DNA of 64,000 nucleotides from Tethya wilhelma (GCA_964030475.1 CAXIPT010000001.1:21294868-21358867), one strand, 5' to 3'; positions 31,001 to 41,849 are shown, numbered from the stretch's first letter. Translations and numbers: made by a program. The notes: generated by a model not told the origin, from the sequence alone.

Positions 31001-34000
31001 ACCATTGGGAAACAGAGTGGGAAAACAAAGCAAGTCAAGGTGGCTCTGTCTGTTATCAATGGGATACTCTTTCACACTCAGCATCTTGTACTGATCAATG
31101 TCTGAGTGTGGAGGTAGCCTATTGTCAAGGTTACGCACTGTGTATGCTTGGAGGCCAGCAATATCATCTTCATTAGCTCTTTCAAGCATGGTGCTAGTAG
31201 CACTGTTTGCAACTTCAACTACCTGCCGACTAGTTTCATCAACGGCATCATCTTGCACATCCTGGTAAAGCCAATTGATGTGCTTGAGCTTGTCTACTGC
31301 TGACCTAAGTTTGTCAACATCAACTAGACTACGCCACACAACCTTGTTTTTAGTTGGCCTGCCATTTACAAGTATGTAGAGCTCAGGATCAGCCAATCGT
31401 TTTGATAACTTGGCTCGGTCAAGTGTTTCAATTGTTTTTTTCAGAGGCAGTGGAAGGAAGAACATTGTTCCTTTGCATGCTTTCAAAGAGTTGTATGTTG
31501 GCACTTTTTTGGTGTAAGTACCAAGACGTACAACAGTTTGATAACACTTGGCAAGCTGAATCAGCTGTATACTCAAAGGATCTAGCTGCTGCAATTCTGG
31601 TGGGAGAGGGGCTGTCTCTAAACCATTCAAAACACAGCGATTGGGCAACACATTCTTCTGTATGTTGGGCTTGCAATAAGTACACAGGTAATTTTGCTCG
31701 TTTAGAGCATTTGGATTCCTGTCAACAATATAATCCTTCAACCTATGCCACACATCACTACACAACTTGTTATCAGAGAGACTGACCTTACTAACATTTT
31801 TCCTCTGACATAAGCGCTCACAGCTCATGCATGGGATATCGGCATAGTCTTCACGCTCCTTCTCAAACTTGGCAATAACAGCAGCATGCTCAAGAAGGAG
31901 AGGGGTCTCAATGTCAGTCTGTCTGTACTTTGGAGCGGTCTCTGACACACTCTGGATGTAACCATCATCAGTCTCATTTGTTTTTGAGGTGAGAAGTTTG
32001 TGGAGGCTAATGCTGTGGGTAAGCTCAACCAGTTCGCCTACATTAGCATTACGTAATGCCATGTCTAGCTCTTTAATTAGCAAATGGCTTCTGATTGCAC
32101 TATATACCTCCTTTAACATTTGATGTAGGAGGGGGTAATGCACGGAACCACTTCTCAAAATACGGAGTTTACTGGTACACTCACTATCATCACCATGGCA
32201 TACCAATGGGTGACCAAGCTTTGGAGTGGTACTGGGGACACCTTCATCCTGGTTAAACCCAGTGGTATTATGCCCATGATGATATGGACATTCACTGTCA
32301 AGGTTATCTATTCTATGCCTAACCTCATTTACAGAATTAGCAAAGATATCTCTAAGTGACACAATGCTCTTGAGCTCATCATCACTCAGAGGCTTGCACT
32401 CTTGTGTGCACTTCCAGTGCAGACAAGGTGAATTGGGATTGGGCTTGGGTTTCTTTTTCTCTAGAGGACACAAAACCTTTTCTGCTACAATGCACACACC
32501 ATCTCTAGTGATTGGAATGCACTTTCTCTTTACAGGTTTCTGATAGGCTGCATCATAGTAATACGGTTCAGTAGAACTATGATGCACTCCCTCACCCAAG
32601 TCCTTTCTATCATTGAATGTATAGGCTGCAATGCGCCTACAAGCACCCAGTAAACTACTAGCTTGAGTACGGCGAGTCTGAAATGCCTTTGCTAGTAATT
32701 TAGAGGCTGCAATCTTGCAAACAGTTTTAGCTAACAACTTAGGAGACAGTTTCTGACACAATGAATGTTGCATTTCACTAAGGGAGTTGGTAAGCTCGGC
32801 ACTATGTGACAGCAGATTGACCTGAAGGTTTTTCAGAATTGCTTCTCTGCTCACACCACGTAGTTCATACAGAGCATATCTATTTCTGCGCTGAGCGCGA
32901 ATAATATGCTGCTTTCTTTGATAGTACATTCTGGCCTTTATCAAGGGCCTAGCATTAGCATACCACTTCCTCTGTCTAATCCTGGAGGCAATGCGGCATG
33001 CTTGCTTGTTTACGGCATACATCTTTTTCTTCCTTATGCTAGCTGCCTGTCTGCATGCCAGCTTGTTTTGCTCATACATCTTTTTCTTTCTTATGCTAGC
33101 TGCCATTTGGCATGCCGGCTTGTTTCGCTCATACATACTTTTCTTTCTTACGCTAGCTGCCTGTCTGCATGCCGGCTTGTTCCTCTCATACATATTTTTC
33201 ATTCTGATGCTAGCTGCCTGTCTGCATGCTGGCTTGTTTCTTTCGTACATATTTTTCATTCTAATGCTAGCTGCCTGTCTGCATGCTGGCTTGTTTCTTT
33301 CATACATATTTTTCATTCTAATACTAGCTGCCTGTCTACAATATAGCCTGTTCTGATTGTAGAAGCTTTTCATTTTAAATTTTGAGGCCTCTCTACAAGA
33401 ATCTTTGTTTGCCTCATAAAACTTTCGAGATTTTATTCTGGAAGACTGGCGATTCTGCGGTAAATCTTTGAAATAGTTTTTGTGTGATGAACGTTGTGAA
33501 GCATATTTAATTTTTTCTGGCTTTTTATGTTTTGCTGTCACATAGTTTTCAATGCTTCGAGCCTTTTCTTTTTCAATATTGTCACAATAGTACTCCCTTT
33601 GTGCAGTCAAAGTCTTTTCTTTGTTAGCTAGGTAATATTGTTTTCGTTTGTATCGTCGTTGATACTTTTTTGAAGGCATGGCTACGTGATAACAGTATAC
33701 AGTGAAATGCGTACACAAAACTATGAACACGAAAAGATAATATAATACAGTTACACAAACACTATTAGAATTGAAACACACTAAGGCACAGCAAAGGTAC
33801 AGTTACACCAACACTACTAGAAACACAGCAAAGGTACAAACACTACTAGAAACACACTACTGAGACACAGCAAAGGTACAGTTATACACACTGACAAATA
33901 GGACCGAAATACACTCGGAGACACAGACACACAATTCCACGAAAATTATTGCTACCCTACTAAGCTAAAACAACAAAAAGTTAGCTACTTCAACTTATCT

Positions 34001-37000
34001 CTTGTGCCAGTAGATGAGTGCTGGAACAAGACTCGGCTCGCGGAAATCCGGAAACCTGAGGAACGACTCAGAAGATCACAGAAGATCACAGAAGATCACA
34101 GAAGATACTTTGGAAACATCAAGAAAAGTCACCAAAACTGCTTGAAACCGGTCACCGAACTGGTTTATATCTGGCCAAAACTGGTTGCTGGATACTATAC
34201 ATGCGCATGCGCTACAAACATCCACGTGGCCAGGCACAAGCTTATGTCTTGGACGACCTTTACCACATACCACGTGGGTCGTAACAGTACAGAAATTTAT
34301 ACTGTATTTTTTTTTCATAGCCTTCCAGTTCTTTGCTCTTTCGAGTTATGTAGCGAGCAAGTATCAAGGAATATACTACCTACAATAAGCAATACTATCC
34401 TGTGCTCAAAACGGTGACAAGTTATTTCGTTTTTCTTGAAATCGTTTTCAAGTAAGTCAGTTAGGAAGTAAGTAAGTAAGTACGTACGTACGTTAGGAGA
34501 ACAAAATTACACCAGTATGGCTTCTAACCAACCGACTTCTAGAAGTGCCCAGGAGACTGTTTCTGAGTTCTATCCTTGTATACAGTTGGAAATCTACCTG
34601 GAAGAGTCTCAAAAGAAGGTTTAAAGGTTTAATTTTCTTTTCTTGGAAATTTATAAGTATGACTATTTTGTATTGTGCATATGGGACATTTGGCCCATTC
34701 CTACTATACGTACTACCGTACGTATGATATGTATTAAATTTAGGAGAGAACAGTTCTAGAACAGAGGGCGGAGCAAGCAGAAGCAGAAGCAATGACTGCA
34801 CATAAGAAACGACAGGAGGCAGAAATACAAGTACAGTCGACTAGAGCAGCTTTGGAAGAGGCAGAAAACAATATCTACTCATTGCTCAAGTCTTTTGATG
34901 ATGCTGTAACGAAGAGAAAAGATCTAGAGAAAGCCAACACTCATTTGCAACAGGTATACACAATCAATAATTGTACACACAAATCGATGACTTTAAATTG
35001 AAGATAATTATATAGGCCTGGATCATTCATGCATGCAGTTGCTAATTAATCTCTATCTTGACTTAGGAACAAAGACTGCTAACTCAAAGATCAGTGGAAG
35101 CCGAAGCAGAGGCGATGGCAGCAAATCAACGAAAACTGGAAGCAGAAAGACAAACAAAAACAAAAGAGGCAGCTTTGCAAGAAGCGGAGAACAATATATG
35201 TACATTACTTCAGTCTGTAGATGATGCTGAAACTAGATTAGAGGATGTAACCAGACAGCTCAAGGCAGCAAATCTAAGAACAGTGCAAGAATCTCACCAA
35301 AGAGCTCAGCCAGAACATTTGTCTCAAGAAAATTTAATGCGTGGTGTGGAGGTGTGTGCTGAAACAACACTGATTGTGACCAATGCTAGTCAGCACTTTT
35401 ATTGGAATGGCTATGGACTGCTGATTCATTTTCCTGAAGGGTGCCTCCCGGCCAATGTTGAAAAATGTTACGTTACTATCAAGGCCTCTCTGGCTGGCCA
35501 GTATGAGTTTCCTCAAGACTCACATTTGGTCAGTGCTGTCTATTGGATACGTTGTGAACCAATGTGTAAGTTCATGAAGTCCATTGCAGTTGAGATAGAA
35601 CACTGTGCACCTCTGAAAAATAGCAAAAAACTGAACATTGTTAGAAGTCATTGCACCCAGGAACAGCTTCCTTACACATTCAAGAGACTTGGTGGAAGCT
35701 TTTCCGAGCATAGCTCTTACGCTTCCATTCAGTTGGATGGTTTCTCAGGATTGTCTGTCGCACAAGATGGGAGTGAAGAGAGAGAATACGTTGCTCGTCT
35801 CTACTATCTCGAGAAAATACGACATAATCCTGAAATCCATTTTGTGGTTGTCTGGGATGATGAAGCACACCTCACTGTAAGTTGAGATTTTCATGCATAA
35901 AGTTATATGTAGTGATGTACGCAAAAAAAAATTCCCATAGCATTTGCAGACTCAATATATTGAGGCAGATGGAGCTCTGAAAGGTTCTCAGTACTCGTTC
36001 AGTTTTGAATCTGACGCTATTTCACTCGACATTCCACCAGAGGGCATTGCAGTGAGTGATGTGTGGAGAATAGAACCACTAACACCTCTAATAGTGAGTT
36101 ATATATAATACATCTTAATCAGTCGTGCATGATTTTTTGTGGAAAAGTAGGGGGTATAAGCTTTTGTCCCCAAGGTTCTTTATGCATGTGTGCTACATTG
36201 ATGATCTTTACCATACATGGTTTATTTTGTGATTGTCAATGTAATACTACTAGCACAAAGAAGGCTGGGAACGAGGCTAGGGTAAGCCCTCGATACTTCT
36301 TTCCCCAAATTTATTTTGATTGGTTTTATTTTTGGTCAATCTAACCACAGGTGTGCTTTGATCCTCTAGGTTTAAGTTCTAACCCCCACTTCTTTCGTAT
36401 GCAACCTAGCTAGAAGCCTGGTTATCTGTAAACTAAGCAAACTGTGTACTGTTTACAACCATGTACTTTTTGTAAGCTATAAGCAAACAATATGTTCTTG
36501 CTATTATGTACATAGGTCACTAAGAAGAAGGTAGACAGCTTTAAACCAAGACGGCAGATTCCTTGCTGCCAAATACAAGCCATTCTTGTCCAACAAATTG
36601 CAGAGGTTGATGTCGAAAGAATTCCATTGGTGACTCATAAAGTCAATCTACATGGAGCAAGACAGCCTTTTGGATTTATTAGAATTTCATTGTGCATACC
36701 CTCTTTAAAGAGAACACTTCCAAGTGCTCAACTGGAACACAAAGGTATATTTGTAATAGTTCATTATAATTATAATGTATAATACACTCTCTCACTCATG
36801 CACACACAAACACACACACACACATACACGCACACACACACACAGATTCACAAGAAGATGATAAACCACGGCTAAACCTTCTTCTTAAGGAACTTACCCA
36901 AATAGCAGACATGTGGGAAGAAATTGGCATCCTTCTTGAGATAGACGATGGACAACTAGCTGCGGTGAAATCAGATAACCCAAAGAGCCTTTCTTGTCTT

Positions 37001-37153
37001 AGAGAAATGCTTAGGCTATGGTTGAAGAAACAGGACCCTCCTCCTAGTTGGTCAGCTGTGATAGAGGCCATTCGTAGCTTAGGTAACAAATCATTTGCAG
37101 CTGAACTTCAACAGAAATATACACTGAGAATACCTTTAACCCCCCAAAAATAA
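28082..37153 (+). CDS. Pseudokinase - coiled coil - ZU5 - UPA - Death domain protein
   Basis: About 1,035 aa. Exons 28082-29089, 29160-29213, 29282-29353, 29424-29489, 29556-29627, 29707-29772, 29845-29910, one of 30005-30098 or 34744-34953 (the latter complete), 35067-35876, 35950-36093, 36516-36744 and 36846-37153. The kinase domain (about 30-300) keeps the glycine loop GRGSFTSV, Lys57, a candidate Glu76 and MPPE, but the HRD motif is HRN (154-156) and DFG is replaced by SSL (173-175). It should therefore bind but not transfer phosphate. A long coiled coil (about 305-620) follows, then a ZU5 domain (from TTLIVTNAS, ending near GLSVAQDG), a UPA-like segment, and a C-terminal Death domain (IADMWEEIGILLEIDD through SFAAELQQKY). 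By family, ZU5-UPA-Death is an autoinhibitory signalling module; a role in immune or death signalling is inferred. Poly(A) signal at 37316-37321. A Helitron fragment and an N base interrupt the locus at 30099-34743. Confidence 0.82.
30005..30098 (+). repeat. Duplicated coiled-coil exon, first copy (partial)
   Basis: 94 bp, GAGAGAACAGTTCTAGAACA to GTACAG, ending at the N base (30099). The same sequence opens the complete exon at 34744 with one difference (CAT CAG versus CAT AAG). The preceding intron ends (ATGTATTTAG and ATGTATTAAATTTAG) are also alike. Confidence 0.85.
30100..33679 (-). pseudogene. Helitron replicase, N-terminal part (truncated)
   Basis: A minus-strand frame of about 1,190 codons starting at MPSKKYQRRYKRK (33679) and cut off at the N base. 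It contains about eight 19-residue repeats of the type CRQAASIRMKNMYERNKPA (DNA 33000-33370), then a Cys-rich DUF6570-like region (LCTYCKPNIQKN, TMFFLPLPL, LADPELYILVNGRPT). The Helitron-like replication-initiator core follows, with the HUH metal motif in EYQARGAPHYHVLLWIEG (near 30390-30415). The PIF1-type helicase that should follow is absent. The element would have transposed by rolling-circle replication; as it stands it is incomplete. The missing part may lie in the assembly gap. Termini not identified. Confidence 0.82.
33780..34110. repeat. Short tandem repeats upstream of the Helitron ORF
   Basis: Several imperfect copies of CACAGCAAAGGTACA with AACACTACTAGAAACACA (33786-33890), and three to four copies of GAAGATCACA at 34070-34103. 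Otherwise no gene. Confidence 0.6.
34190..34735 (+). mobile_element. Family-A repeat, partial copy
   Basis: Shares with 6028-7046 and 46957-47917 the ATGCGCATGCGC motif (34201), CAAGTATCAAGGAATATACTACCT, TTTTCAAGTAAGTCAGTTAGGAAGT and the CCCATTCCTAC...TACGTACTACCGTACGTA end. It lacks the end with the long inverted repeat. It ends 8 bp before the duplicated exon's acceptor. Confidence 0.65.
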
Positions 37154-37315
37154 TATATTATTGTAAAAGTATTATGAATTTTCTCTTTAGTTGTGTATGC
37201 ATGACTCTAGATCTATAGTATGCCAGGGCTAGTAAGACATGGTGTAGTTGAGGTTTACATGATCATGGTGATTATTCTTCTTTCCTGTACATATATTATA
37301 TACATTGTACACCCC

Positions 37316-37321
37316 AATAAA
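37316..37321 (+). terminator. Poly(A) signal of the Death-domain gene
   Basis: AATAAA about 165 bp after the stop codon, in CACCCCAATAAATTATA. Confidence 0.6.
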
Positions 37322-37846
37322 TTATATTTGGGCGATAATACATGGTTCTTCAAATTACCAAGCATATCTATAGAAATATAAGCATCAAACTTAATTGTAA
37401 TTTAATGTTTATTAAGCTATTATTAATTTTGAAAACTAATTAAGGTGACTGTACGTGGTTTTTAGTTGGCCTGCAAGGCTGTGTTTGTAGATGGTGATCC
37501 CATTATGGTTTATCCACTGCTCACAGGCTTGTATGTCCTAATAAGGTTTAAATTTAGTCTTGCAGGCCACATGTCCAAGAGAGGGGGAAAAGGACTCCTT
37601 TCCCCTCCTCCTCCCCTTTTTCCGGGGGTCTAGCTTACAAGACTAAATAAGGTTATGGTTCTCCACCTGTGGCTCATACTCCCCAGACTGGTTAAAGAGA
37701 GGCTCACCAATACTATAAATGGTCAACAGTTATCACCTCACAACACCTGGACTGTCATGCATGTTTACCACTAATGTGGAAACCACTACTACACTTGTGA
37801 GACAATGTAATGCCATGCCAAAATTTTCAGCTTGCAAAACATGCAC

Positions 37847-37854
37847 TATAAAAG
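37847..37854 (+). promoter_or_regulatory. TATA box of collagen gene 1
   Basis: TATAAAAG about 70 bp before the ATG at 37917, in the context GCAAAACATGCACTATAAAAG. The same element precedes copy 2 (40980-40987). Confidence 0.65.
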
Positions 37855-37916
37855 TAAAGCTGGTGGCTGATCACAGCAAAACATAATTTACATCGCAAAA
37901 GAGTGATTTGAGGAAA

Positions 37917-38717
37917 ATGAATATCAAAGATAGCGTTTTGGTCTTTCTAGTTGCAATATTGCTCACACTTGTAGGTAGCTTTGGTTACTTTGTGTGGAGC
38001 AGTGACAAATGGATTCGAAATGAAGCGGAAACTTTGAAACGTAAAGTAGAACAGATAGAGCAAGAAACAAAATACTCCACTGATACAATTGGACTTGGAG
38101 CTGAACTGAAACGGAACACAAAGAGACAATCAGAAAATAATGATATTGAAGACAAAATTCAAGCTTTGAGTGACTCGGTGTCCCTAATGGAAGCCAAGCT
38201 GGAGAGTGTCTTAGAATGCAGTACCGACAATGCCGAGTCTGTGATGTGTACCTTTAAAGAATCCATGAGAGGACCCAAAGGGGAGCGGGGAAAACGAGGC
38301 AAACAAGGCCGACGTGGGAATGATGGTGATCCTGGTCCACAAGGTCCATCCGGACTAAATGGAATACCTGGGCATTCCGGACATCCAGGTCCAACAGGCC
38401 CGACCGGACAGCAAGGAGAACCAGGTGTACGAGGGGAAAAGGGAGATAAAGGCTCACCTGGTGAACCAGGTGTACAAGGACCGATTGGTGAAAAAGGAGC
38501 TAATGGTACTGAAGGCCCACTTGGACAGAAAGGAGAGCACGGCCAAAATGGACAAAAGGGGGTGAAAGGGAGTAGAGGTCTTCCTGGTGATCAGGGATAT
38601 AGTGGACCACCCGGACCACCTGGAATTATTGGACCACAAGGACCAACAGGACCACCAGGACCACGAGGGTGTGGGTGTTCTGAACCACCTCCACATCCAC
38701 CAGGATATGGGCTCTAG
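37917..38717 (+). CDS. Membrane-anchored short collagen, copy 1
   Basis: Intronless, 266 aa from the ATG at 37917. An in-frame ATG at 37908 would add three residues; 37917 is preferred because it aligns with the start of copy 2. An N-terminal signal anchor (residues 7-27, [19 protein letters not shown]) predicts a type II membrane protein, or secretion after cleavage near the basic KRNTKR site at 65-70. A coiled-coil neck (about 35-100) with Cys101 and Cys111 probably nucleates trimerisation. About 44 Gly-X-Y triplets (119-251) follow without interruption, then a short [13 protein letters not shown] tail. This resembles membrane collagens and sponge short-chain (spongin-like) collagens; an extracellular-matrix or skeletal role is inferred. 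Confidence 0.9.
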   Translation: MNIKDSVLVFLVAILLTLVGSFGYFVWSSDKWIRNEAETLKRKVEQIEQETKYSTDTIGLGAELKRNTKRQSENNDIEDKIQALSDSVSLMEAKLESVLECSTDNAESVMCTFKESMRGPKGERGKRGKQGRRGNDGDPGPQGPSGLNGIPGHSGHPGPTGPTGQQGEPGVRGEKGDKGSPGEPGVQGPIGEKGANGTEGPLGQKGEHGQNGQKGVKGSRGLPGDQGYSGPPGPPGIIGPQGPTGPPGPRGCGCSEPPPHPPGYGL

Positions 38718-38984
38718 CTGATTTAGAGCTACTAACACCTGTGTGAAAAATTCTCTGATAATAATATTATATATATACTCTGTCAATTAAAAACTTTAAA
38801 AGCTCAACTTGAATAAATTTTCATGCTGTGTGCTATATAGCAGTATAGTTAACACATAAGCAGTATTACATGAAAATGTTCTGCATGGATGCTAAAGAAA
38901 AACAGATTCCAAACCAAAGACTTTTCCTAGTGACACTTTGCAGAAGTAAGATTTATCAATAAATGCTCGAAATAAACTAGCATT

Positions 38985-39567
38985 TTACTTTTTAGTAGTT
39001 TTTAATTTTCCTCTAGATAATAGAAAGTTCCACAAAAGTTTAGCATTTGCATCATTGTGTAAGATTTTCTCTAGTTCACTTTGACTGAGAGTTACTAGCT
39101 CTTGGAGATCCTCTACTTGGTATGGATCTGAATGAGTACATGACATGTACATTATGTGATAGCTAATGGCAATAACCACACTGAGGGTCTTTAAAATTAT
39201 GCACTGATAGAGCTAGGGGGGCAGTGTGGGGTTTCCCTTGATTTTAAACTTAAATTTTGACAATCACATGCAATGATTACAGGGTCAGGGTTGAGTCTAG
39301 GTAGATTAGTTCTAATTAACCAGAAATATCGAGGTTCTATACTGTACACTGAATATAATACCATAAGAAAATGATACACATATATATAGGCTGTAGGCTA
39401 TAGCATGTAGTTTCTATGTACTGGACTGGTAATGGTAATCAACAGGTGCTCATGCAAGAGGCTAGTACTAAAACTAAATTACATTGGTATATACCGATAG
39501 TTAATTTACATGCTTTGCTCACCTAAAGTTTTTAGAATTAATTCCAGGTAGTTTGAGCAAGAAATCC
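38985..39567 (-). pseudogene. Dead copies of the last two XPF exons
   Basis: 38985-39130 matches the last XPF exon ([18 protein letters not shown]...), but deletions near its acceptor (TTGGTATGG for TTGGTTCATTATGG) and inside it shift the frame. 39524-39567 is a copy of exon [15 protein letters not shown]. They are the unit-1 counterparts of the working exons at 42092-42260 and 42664-42707, cut off from the rest of XPF by unit 2. Confidence 0.82.
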
Positions 39568-39616
39568 TAATGAAAGTGCATGTGGATTATGTCTGCAATA
39601 CAAGTATGCTTTATGG

Positions 39617-39651
<35 letters not shown>

Positions 39652-39653
<2 letters not shown>

Positions 39654-39930
39654 TTCACAAGAAGATGATAAACCACGGCTAAACCTTCTTCTTAAGGAAC
39701 TTACCCAAATAGCAGACATGTGGGAAGAAATTGGCATCCTTGCTCTTCGGGTTATCTGATTTCACCGCAGCTAGTTGTCCATCATCTATCTCAAAGTATG
39801 GTTGAAGAGACACTCCCCTCCTCCTAGTTGGTCAGCTGTGATAGAGGCCATTTGTAGCTTAGGTAACAAATCATTTGCAGCTGAACTTCAACAGAAATAT
39901 ACATTGAGAATACCCCCCAAAAATAATATA
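39652..39930 (+). pseudogene. Death-domain exon copy with an internal micro-inversion
   Basis: Begins like the functional exon (TCACAAGAAGATGATAAACC). About 52 bp (39741-39793) then read as the reverse complement of the corresponding stretch, some 30 bp are lost, and collinearity resumes at TATGGTTGAAGAGACA. It ends with the same CCCCAAAAATAATATATT. The Death fold cannot be encoded. Confidence 0.87.
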
Positions 39931-40186
39931 TTATTGTAACAGTATTATGATTTTTCTGTTTAGTTCTGTATTACTCTAGATCTATAATATTATATGCCAG
40001 GTCTAGTATAAGACATAGTGTAGTTGAGGTTTAATAAACTAATAACTAACAATAAACTATATTTGGGCGATAATACATGGTTCTTCAAATCACCAAGCAT
40101 ATCTATAGAAATAATTATAAGCATCAAACTTGATTGTATAATTTAATGTTTATTAAGCTATTATTAATTTTGACAACTATAAACAG

Positions 40187-40552
40187 AATCCAGATAAGAT
40201 CCGGAAATTTTTTTTTCCAAATTCTGAGTTTTCAAACACTTTTCAAGGCTTAGATCTAAGCCTCTTTGATTAGACCTAATCACTCGAGCTTAGGCCTAAG
40301 CTTAGACCTAATCTTGAAGCTTATATATAGGCCTAAGCTTAGACCTAATCATGAAGCTTAGGTCTAAGCTTAGACGTACGTAATCATTGAAGCTTAGGCC
40401 TAAGCTTAGACCTGCTTAGGCTTAATCATGAAGCTTAGATCTAAGCTTAGACCAGCTTAGGCCTAATCAAGCGGCTTAGGTCTAAGCTTTTTAAACTCTT
40501 TAAAATTTCAGAATCTGGACAAAAATTTTTCCAGATCTTATCTGGATCCTGT
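40187..40552. mobile_element. MITE with palindromic internal repeats
   Basis: Present in unit 2 and absent from the matching point of unit 1 (near 37435). Ends are inverted: AAACAGAATCCAGATAAGATC and GATCTTATCTGGATCCTGTTT, with TA at each border, suggesting TA target duplication. The interior is about six short palindromes of the type TTAGGCCTAAGCTTAGACCTAA, many with AAGCTT. Non-coding. Confidence 0.8.
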
Positions 40553-40979
40553 TTATATATATAATAATTAATTAAGGTGACTGTGGTTTTAGCTGGCCTG
40601 CAAGGCTGTGTTCAAAGATGGTGATCCCATTATGGTTTATCCACTGCTCACAGGTTTGTGTATGTCCTAATAAGGTTTAAATTTAGTCTTGCGGGCCACA
40701 CGTCCAAGAGAGGGGGAAAAGGACTCCTTTCCCCTCCTCCTCCCCTTTTTCCGGGGGCCTATATAGCTCACAAGACTAAATAAGGTTATGGTTCTCCACC
40801 TGTGGCTGAAACTCCCCAGACTGGTTAAAGAGAGGCTCACCAATACTATAAATGGTCAACAGTTATCACCTCACAACACCTGGACAGTCATGCATGTTTA
40901 CCACTAATGTGGAAACCACTACTACACTCGTGAGACAATGTAATACCATGCCAAAATTTTCAGCTTGCAAAACATGCAC

Positions 40980-40987
40980 TATAAAAG
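40980..40987 (+). promoter_or_regulatory. TATA box of collagen gene 2
   Basis: TATAAAAG 69 bp before the ATG at 41049, in the same context as copy 1. Confidence 0.65.
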
Positions 40988-41048
40988 TAAAGCTGGTGGC
41001 TGATCACAGCAAAACATAATTTACATCGCAAAAGAGTGATTTGAAGAA

Positions 41049-41849
41049 ATGGATATCAAAAATAGCGTTTTGGTCTTTCTAGTTGCAATATTGCTCACAC
41101 TTGTAGGTAGCTTTGGTTACTTTGTGTGGAGCAGTGACAAATGGATTCAAAATGAAGCAGAAACTTTGAAACGTAAAGTAGAACAGATAGAGCAAGGAAC
41201 AAAATACTCCACTGATACAATTGGACTTGGAGCTGAACTGAAACGGAACACAAAGAGACAATCAGAAAATAATGATATTGAAGACAAAATTCAAGCTTTG
41301 AGTGACTCGCTGTCCTTAGTGGAAGCCAAGCTGGAGAGTGTCTTAGAATGCAGTACCGACAATGCCGAGTCTGTGATGTGTACCTTTAAAGAATCCATGA
41401 GAGGACCCAAAGGGGAGCGGGGAAAACGAGGCAAACAAGGCCGACGTGGGAATGATGGTGATCCTGGTCCACAAGGTCCATCCGGACTAAATGGAATACC
41501 TGGGCATTCCGGACATCCCGGTCCAACAGGCCCGACCGGACAGCAAGGAGAACCAGGTGTACGAGGGGAAAAGGGAGATAAAGGCTCACCTGGTGAACCA
41601 GGTGTACAAGGACCGATTGGTGAAAAAGGAGTTAATGGTAATGAAGGCCCACTTGGACAGAAAGGAGAGCGTGGCCAAAATGGACAAAAGGGGGTGAAAG
41701 GGAGTAGAGGTGATCAGGGGTATAGTGGACCACCTGGACCACCAGGAATTATTGGACCACAAGGACACTCAGGACCACAAGGACCACCAGGACCACGAGG
41801 GTGCGGGTGTTCTGAACCACCTCCACATCCACCAGGATTTGGGAACTAG
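41049..41849 (+). CDS. Membrane-anchored short collagen, copy 2
   Basis: Intronless, 266 aa. Same architecture as copy 1: signal anchor, coiled-coil neck with two Cys, one uninterrupted Gly-X-Y run, and a [13 protein letters not shown] tail. Differences are few (for example D5 to N, R34 to Q, and loss of the LPG of GLPGDQG balanced by an extra triplet near the end), and the collagen frame is kept, which argues that both copies remain under selection. The promoter region and 5' leader are duplicated as well. Confidence 0.9.
   Translation: MDIKNSVLVFLVAILLTLVGSFGYFVWSSDKWIQNEAETLKRKVEQIEQGTKYSTDTIGLGAELKRNTKRQSENNDIEDKIQALSDSLSLVEAKLESVLECSTDNAESVMCTFKESMRGPKGERGKRGKQGRRGNDGDPGPQGPSGLNGIPGHSGHPGPTGPTGQQGEPGVRGEKGDKGSPGEPGVQGPIGEKGVNGNEGPLGQKGERGQNGQKGVKGSRGDQGYSGPPGPPGIIGPQGHSGPQGPPGPRGCGCSEPPPHPPGFGN

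Larger units (their letters stand above)
36800..39617 (+). repeat. Tandem segmental duplication, unit 1
   Basis: Starts in a CA microsatellite and holds the functional Death exon, collagen gene 1 and dead copies of the last two XPF exons. Unit 2 (39618-42757) repeats the same order at high identity. Confidence 0.88.

Noticed and set aside
32906..33356. Plus-strand frames with repeated LACRLVPLIH-like peptides
   Set aside because: They are the antisense of the Helitron ORF's 57-nt repeats, which have the recognised domains on the other strand.
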